Positions 21,594 to 23,406 of a stretch of DNA of 23,406 nucleotides are shown in pieces. The stretch's first letter is position 1. Each line of letters opens with the position of its first letter. Under the pieces are notes generated by a model. The model was not told the origin of the DNA and ran no database searches. It saw nothing but the letters and a program-made list of their open reading frames with translations. Location: contig CAUJFT010000199.1 in the NCBI GenBank assembly GCA_963169475.1, positions 1 to 23,406 of the forward strand, given 5' to 3'. The position numbers and the translations under genes are program-made. The stretch is from Bacteroidota bacterium. Its GTDB lineage: Bacteria > Bacteroidota > Bacteroidia > J057.

Positions 21594-23406
21594 TTACTTT
21601 ATAAGATAACCCATTAGATTACTTCCATAAAAAGAAGCCCCTCCTGCTCCAAGTGTATATCGAATGGTATAAGTATGAGTACCCGCACCCGGAGTATCAA
21701 CCCAATTAAGATGAAGGGAGTTATCCGCATTAATAGGAGAATAAGCTGCCACTTCATGTATCTCTACTCCATTTCTATAAAGTCCTAGTGCAAAATATGC
21801 GGTTGCTCCTGTCTTAAGGTAATCAGCTTCAGCAAGCAATAGCACTCTGTCCGTAGCCCCTGTTGTAACGACTATAGTCTTTAGCGTTGTAGCACACCCA
21901 AAAAGAGAAGTGGTCTGGGAAAATGCCGTTAAGTTCATATCAGGGTTTCCGGAGGTAGCGGTTACTTGCCATAAGGCGAGCGTAGAATTATATATCATAG
22001 ATACACTCCCTTGTGGATTTAGTACAAGATTAGAGCCGGTTCCTGTACGAATAGCTGCCCCGTTAGTGATAGTCATTGTTTGATTAGTCGTATTGATAAG
22101 ATTTACAATTTGTCCGTTATTACCCCCAGCAAGAGAATTGATACTAAATGCGCCGCCAGCACCCGTAAGACGGTAATGACTGAACTCAGCAGCAGGGGCA
22201 CCCAGTGCATTAGCACCTGTGGATACGACAATCGCGTTCCCTTCGCGTAATGCCAAATCGCCATTAATATCCAGCATTGAATTTACTGTAGGGTTAATAA
22301 GTGTATTCATAATCCCTACTCGTCCATTGGCAAAAACTGCTGCTGGTGCAAGAGACGCTCCATCAGCGTATAGTGCCGCATCCGGCAAATCTGTTCCCAA
22401 AAAAGAATATGCGGGGATTGTACTACCATAACGGGCATATACTCCTACCCCTACCCAGGCAGAGCTGGGGTCTGTGAGCCCAACCACTCCAATTCCATAT
22501 CCCCAAGCCCCTAGTCCTTGACCGTACCCTTGTACTCCAAGATTAAGATAATCCGCTATGCCTGTACCGGTTTGGGATGCTTGTCCAAGAATTGCAGCCT
22601 TATTCGCGTCATCATTGCGAAACCCGTGCAAGCGAGTAGCTGGGTTAGCAGTTCCTATACCTACAAATCCGGTTGTTTGTTTTACACGTAGTCTTTCAAT
22701 TGTGTTGGTAGAAAGCACTAAATCTTGAGCATCTGTCGTACCTATAAAATTTTCTCCTGCATTGATAGCAGAAGAACCGTAAGTAATAGGTACTGCGGGG
22801 TCATTCGTTCCCGTATTGCCAAGCACTTGCCAATCGTTGCTTATAGGAGCCATCCAGCCGGGTACTCCTGCTCCGTTTGTTCCCCAAACTTGATTGGCAT
22901 TAGCAGGGGTCGTTCCCGTTACTACTCCTGCTTGGTTTAATCCGTTAGTTGCTACGTTTACAGTGGCATTTACTCCTCCTACAATTTGTCCGGTCCCGTT
23001 CGTAATCGAAACAGAATTATTTGCTACTCCTGCCACTAAGTCGTTTTTAGTAAGCAGCGTGTTAGGGTCGCGCCAACCAGGAACCCCAAGGGCGTCAGTT
23101 GCCCATACATCAGTCACATTGGCCAAGGTAGGACCGGTTACTAACCCGTTTTGGTTTAGTCCATTGGTGGCTACGTCCACCATTGTCCCTGCTCCAATTA
23201 CCGCACCCGTTCCACCAGTTACCGTTACGCCGGAGGTGGCCGTCGTCAAATCGCCCATGATAGGGGCGGCAGGTAGGCTGACCCAAGTCGGAACACCCGC
23301 AACGCTTGTAAGTATCTGACCGGGTGTGCCTATCCCAAGATTTACCCAATCTGTACCATTAAAGTACATTAACGAACCGGGTGTTTCTCCACTAATCGTG
23401 ATGTCC
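21594..23406 (-). CDS. Large repetitive surface/fibre-like protein, C-terminal 603 residues (5' end outside window)
   Basis: The frame is open from the window edge to the TAA at 21594-21596. An internal ATG at 23369 is not the start, because the preceding 12 codons (DITISGETPGSL) continue the same pattern. Numbering from that Met, two ~73-residue repeats end in LGVPGW (94-99) and AGVPGW (167-172). Each holds VATNGLNQ (66-73, 139-146), and an earlier AGVPTW is at 24-29. Then come GFVGIGTANPATRLH (~234-248), a Gly/Ala-rich stretch of fibre-like character (277-310), a second VGI...NPT segment, and a beta-rich C-terminal domain (~475-591) ending YTIRYTLGAGGASFYGSNLMGYLIK in pieces. It resembles Bacteroidota fibre or adhesin-like proteins. 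Function is unproven. The gene is visibly more G+C-rich than its neighbours. Confidence 0.75.
   Translation of the reverse strand, partial: DITISGETPGSLMYFNGTDWVNLGIGTPGQILTSVAGVPTWVSLPAAPIMGDLTTATSGVTVTGGTGAVIGAGTMVDVATNGLNQNGLVTGPTLANVTDVWATDALGVPGWRDPNTLLTKNDLVAGVANNSVSITNGTGQIVGGVNATVNVATNGLNQAGVVTGTTPANANQVWGTNGAGVPGWMAPISNDWQVLGNTGTNDPAVPITYGSSAINAGENFIGTTDAQDLVLSTNTIERLRVKQTTGFVGIGTANPATRLHGFRNDDANKAAILGQASQTGTGIADYLNLGVQGYGQGLGAWGYGIGVVGLTDPSSAWVGVGVYARYGSTIPAYSFLGTDLPDAALYADGASLAPAAVFANGRVGIMNTLINPTVNSMLDINGDLALREGNAIVVSTGANALGAPAAEFSHYRLTGAGGAFSINSLAGGNNGQIVNLINTTNQTMTITNGAAIRTGTGSNLVLNPQGSVSMIYNSTLALWQVTATSGNPDMNLTAFSQTTSLFGCATTLKTIVVTTGATDRVLLLAEADYLKTGATAYFALGLYRNGVEIHEVAAYSPINADNSLHLNWVDTPGAGTHTYTIRYTLGAGGASFYGSNLMGYLIK

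Noticed and set aside
22894..23220. Prophage tail-fibre module suggested by fibre-like repeats
   Set aside because: No other phage structural, lysis or integrase gene is nearby, and the linked gene encodes a Sec-exported protein, which fits a cellular surface protein better.
22894..23319. Long open frame on the + strand opposite the repetitive surface protein
   Set aside because: It is a shadow of the low-complexity repeats on the - strand (Val/Pro/Thr-rich translation), with no start context or family resemblance.

Overview
The window reads as a chromosomal segment of a Bacteroidota bacterium. The grounds are several promoters with the Bacteroidota -7 box TAnnTTTG (TAACTTTG, TACCTTTG, TATCTTTG), weak or absent Shine-Dalgarno sequences, a KdpD split into two proteins, tandem-domain universal stress proteins, many small Sec/lipoprotein-type envelope proteins, and a short palindrome of the tgtcatgtt...aacatca type. 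Most of the DNA is AT-rich. The genus cannot be named from the sequence. No phage, IS, CRISPR, tRNA or rRNA is visible.

Layout. 1-2291 (+): the C-terminal part of a KdpD-type sensor protein, then a separate HAMP/PAS histidine kinase, probably the tail of a kdp operon that starts upstream. 2292-2821: a long convergent gap with two hairpins and a REP-like palindrome. 2822-4475 (-): mnmA and sufE, both sulfur transfer. 4805-6934 (+): a prolyl oligopeptidase with a lipoprotein signal. 7148-9250 (+): ftsH followed 3 nt later by thiS. 9392-10210 (+): dapD (lysine/diaminopimelate synthesis). 10289-11684 (-): a small lipoprotein and a tandem universal stress protein. 11884-15634 (-): an alpha/beta hydrolase whose start overlaps the ppk1 stop by one base, ppk1, and a diacylglycerol-kinase-like lipid kinase. 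15755-16114 (-): a lipoprotein with an 11-residue repeat. 16346-17702: a DUF4442 hot-dog thioesterase (+) converging on a short-chain dehydrogenase (-). 17877-18389 (-): a secreted beta-rich protein. 18500-20953 (+): a cell-wall cluster of an L,D-transpeptidase and two tandem paralogues with LysM domains. The first of these has a TGA inside its last LysM repeat. 21057-23406 (-): a small secreted protein and the C-terminal 603 residues of a large repetitive surface protein that runs off the window.

How the parts relate. Much of the window is housekeeping (tRNA thiolation, Fe-S/sulfur delivery, membrane proteolysis, diaminopimelate synthesis, polyphosphate). The accessory content is envelope-facing. 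The most interesting unit is 18500-20953: a peptidoglycan cross-linking enzyme with two duplicated LysM proteins that share an N-terminal domain I do not recognise, containing a conserved cysteine pair. The repetitive surface protein and its small partner at 21057-23406 are the other candidate for an undescribed envelope system. No complete defence or mobile system was found.
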